From assembly GCA_003224635.1 (NCBI GenBank), contig QHZK01000274.1, positions 1 through 7,313 on the forward strand: 7,313 nucleotides of DNA, read 5' to 3'. Positions 6,368-7,313 of this stretch are shown here, piece by piece. Source of the stretch: Acidobacteriota bacterium (GTDB lineage Bacteria > Acidobacteriota > Terriglobia > UBA7540). Every line of letters starts with the position of its first letter. Position 1 is the stretch's first letter. Under the pieces are notes generated by a model. It did no database searches, had not been told where the DNA came from, and saw only the letters and a program-made list of their open reading frames with translations. The position numbers and the translations under genes were made by a program.

Positions 6368-6383
6368 GCCGGTTGATGCCGGC
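6368..6383. other. Short inverted repeat between the YcxB-like and LOG genes
   Basis: GCCGG (6368-6372) and CCGGC (6379-6383) can form a 5-bp stem around a six-base loop, 20 bases past the stop of the YcxB-like gene. It lacks a following T-run, so a terminator role is doubtful. The rest of the 94-base gap holds nothing I can name. Confidence 0.25.
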
Positions 6384-6442
6384 CAATTTGCCTCTCTACA
6401 CCGGAAAATTGACGAGACGCCTTGGTCGCACACGGCAGCCGT

Positions 6443-7018
6443 ATGAGCATCGTGACCGTCTTCGGCAGCTCCCTTCCCAATCCCGAGAGCGCGGTCTACA
6501 CAGAGGCTCGGCGTCTTGGCCAGTTGCTCGCCGAGAGCGGCTTCAGCGTTGCCAACGGCGGCTACGGTGGCCTGATGGAAGCCTCGGCGCGGGGCGCGCG
6601 CGAGGCAGGAGGGCACACGATCGGTGTCACCTGCGCGATCTGGCCGCAGGCCGCGAACCCCTGGATCGTCGAGGAGGTGCGCGCCAATTCGTTCCCCGAG
6701 CGCATCATGAAGCTCATCAACCTGGGCGACGCTTACATTGTCCTGCCGGGCGGGACAGGCACGCTGGCGGAGCTTGCGTTGTCCTGGGAAATGATGAACA
6801 AAGCGAGCCTTGCCGAGACTGTAGGCGGGCGAAAACCTCTCCTCGTCGTGGGCCCTTATTGGCAAGCCGTGATCGAGTCTCTAAAACAAGAAGGGAGCCT
6901 TGTTGCGCCCGGTTCAACGTGGCGCGCGCCCGCGCTGGACATCGTCACGCTGGTCGCCGACGCGGCTGACGCGACGGAGAGGTTGCGGAATTGGAAAGCG
7001 CGCTGCTTCGCGTTGTAG
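6443..7018 (+). CDS. LOG-family (lysine-decarboxylase-like) Rossmann protein, probable nucleotide phosphoribohydrolase
   Basis: The 191-residue product begins MSIVTVFGSSLPNPES, a Rossmann-type first strand and turn. It carries the family's two signatures: NGGYGGLMEASARGA (38-52) and PGGTGTLAE (102-110). Arg87 (FPERIMK) lies 23 residues before Glu110, the spacing of the Arg/Glu catalytic pair in LOG enzymes, which release ribose 5-phosphate from nucleoside monophosphates (cytokinin-activating in plants; the bacterial substrate is often just AMP or unknown). These enzymes are cytoplasmic. The bacterial group with this PGGTGT version is often annotated only as 'LOG family protein', so the exact substrate is not claimed. 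An in-frame TTG at 6422 would add seven residues; the ATG is preferred because the conserved strand starts there, although no strong ribosome site precedes either. The stop codon TAG lies inside the TGTAGCG head of a palindromic repeat. Confidence 0.88.
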   Translation: MSIVTVFGSSLPNPESAVYTEARRLGQLLAESGFSVANGGYGGLMEASARGAREAGGHTIGVTCAIWPQAANPWIVEEVRANSFPERIMKLINLGDAYIVLPGGTGTLAELALSWEMMNKASLAETVGGRKPLLVVGPYWQAVIESLKQEGSLVAPGSTWRAPALDIVTLVADAADATERLRNWKARCFAL

Positions 7019-7037
7019 CGCCGGGCTTCGGCCCGGC
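7014..7037. repeat. TGTAGCG-headed hairpin with UUCG loop
   Basis: GCCGGGC (7020-7026) and GCCCGGC (7031-7037) form a perfect 7-bp stem closed by C-UUCG-G, an exceptionally stable RNA tetraloop, starting two bases after the LOG stop codon. On the plus transcript it would protect or end the LOG mRNA, though no T-run follows. Its first seven bases TGTAGCG (7014-7020) equal the head of the element at 993, suggesting the same repeat family. It then includes the stop codon TAG (7016-7018). Confidence 0.6.
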
Positions 7038-7072
7038 ACGTGACCGACCCCTGGCTCCGCTGAGGCCAAGCC

Positions 7073-7168
7073 CCTCACCCCCTTCCCCTCTCCCGCGAGG
7101 GGAGAGGGGAGAGAAGCCCTATTCATACCCCTTCCCCTTGTGGGAGAGGGTGGCGGCGCCGGGTGAGG
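7073..7168. repeat. CCTCACCC...GGGTGAGG dispersed palindromic repeat
   Basis: CCTCACCC (7073-7080) and GGGTGAGG (7161-7168) are perfect inverted ends. Inside, CCCCTCTCCC (7085-7094) pairs with GGGAGAGGGG (7100-7109) around GCGAG, and a related CTTGTGGGAGAGGG stretch follows near 7137-7150. This composition matches the widespread intergenic repeats whose translations give spurious 'SPLPRGERG' or 'SPLAGEG' peptides, which is what both strands read here. It is non-coding. Confidence 0.7.
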
Positions 7169-7253
7169 AGTTTTGCGGTCACTCTAATTGCCAGCGCTCA
7201 TCAGCTCGTTAGTCAAGAAATACAGACCGACTGAAATACTGGAAGCGCAATAG

Positions 7254-7313
7254 CTACCGCTCCTCCATCTCGACCTCGCGCTTTTTGTGTTTGGGTGGCT
7301 TCTGCTTGCGGCT
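7254..7313 (-). CDS. C-terminal tail of an unrecognised lysine-rich protein (runs off right edge)
   Basis: On the minus strand the last 60 bases read SRKQKPPKHKKREVEMEER followed by TAG at 7254-7256. The charged, Lys/Glu-rich tail and the stop just before a repeat-filled gap are what the end of a real gene looks like. Nineteen residues are too few to name a family, and a chance open frame of this length is quite possible. Confidence 0.4.
   Translation of the reverse strand, partial: SRKQKPPKHKKREVEMEER

Noticed and set aside
6341..6865. A 174-codon minus-strand frame opposite the LOG gene
   Set aside because: The plus strand has the NGGYGG and PGGTGT motifs with correct catalytic spacing; the minus frame is a shadow.
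6914..7212. Two small frames (both strands) across the right-end repeats
   Set aside because: They read 'SPLPRGERG' and 'SPLAGEGKGVRG', the usual spurious translation of GGGTGAGG-type intergenic repeats.
7170..7253. A possible tRNA or small RNA
   Set aside because: No cloverleaf, conserved T-loop or acceptor stem could be found by eye.

Overview
The window is 7.3 kb of GC-rich chromosome from a diderm (LPS-making) bacterium. Core housekeeping genes dominate, and it also holds dispersed intergenic palindromes and one broken gene. Gene content points to an Acidobacteriota-like soil bacterium: a full LptD, a HemB with an unusual metal motif, a zinc-ribbon/RDD membrane protein, a DUF4139 exported protein, and 'TGTAGCG...' hairpin repeats. 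This taxonomic call is an inference from protein style and repeat type, not a database result.

Layout. Positions 1-645 (minus) hold the N-terminal part of a secreted DUF4139 protein that runs off the left edge. Positions 825-980 (minus) may encode a very basic 51-residue protein. Positions 993-1087 hold a two-hairpin palindromic element and a second palindrome. Positions 1098-2156 (minus) encode a zinc-ribbon plus RDD membrane protein. It diverges, across a short promoter-containing gap, from lptD (2261-4654, plus), the outer-membrane LPS insertion barrel. Then come hemB (4805-5779, plus; porphobilinogen synthase of tetrapyrrole synthesis, with a TTG start), a YcxB-like two-helix membrane protein gene broken by a 10-bp tandem duplication (5850-6348, plus), and a LOG-family nucleotide-processing enzyme (6443-7018, plus). 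The right end (7019-7253) is filled by two further palindromic repeats. The C-terminal tail of an unrecognised lysine-rich minus-strand protein enters at 7254-7313.

The plus-strand genes share direction but not one pathway: envelope biogenesis (lptD), heme synthesis (hemB) and nucleotide metabolism (LOG). The gaps between them (150, 70 and 94 bases) do not suggest tight translational coupling. I found no CRISPR array, transposase, integrase, tRNA or rRNA, and no defence or biosynthetic island.

I did not find a new multi-gene system. The items most worth a second look are the exact 10-bp duplication that disrupts the YcxB-like gene, the mixed Cys-Asp-Cys metal motif in HemB, the reduced cysteine set in LptD, and the family of TGTAGCG-headed palindromes, one of which appears to supply the stop codon of the LOG gene.
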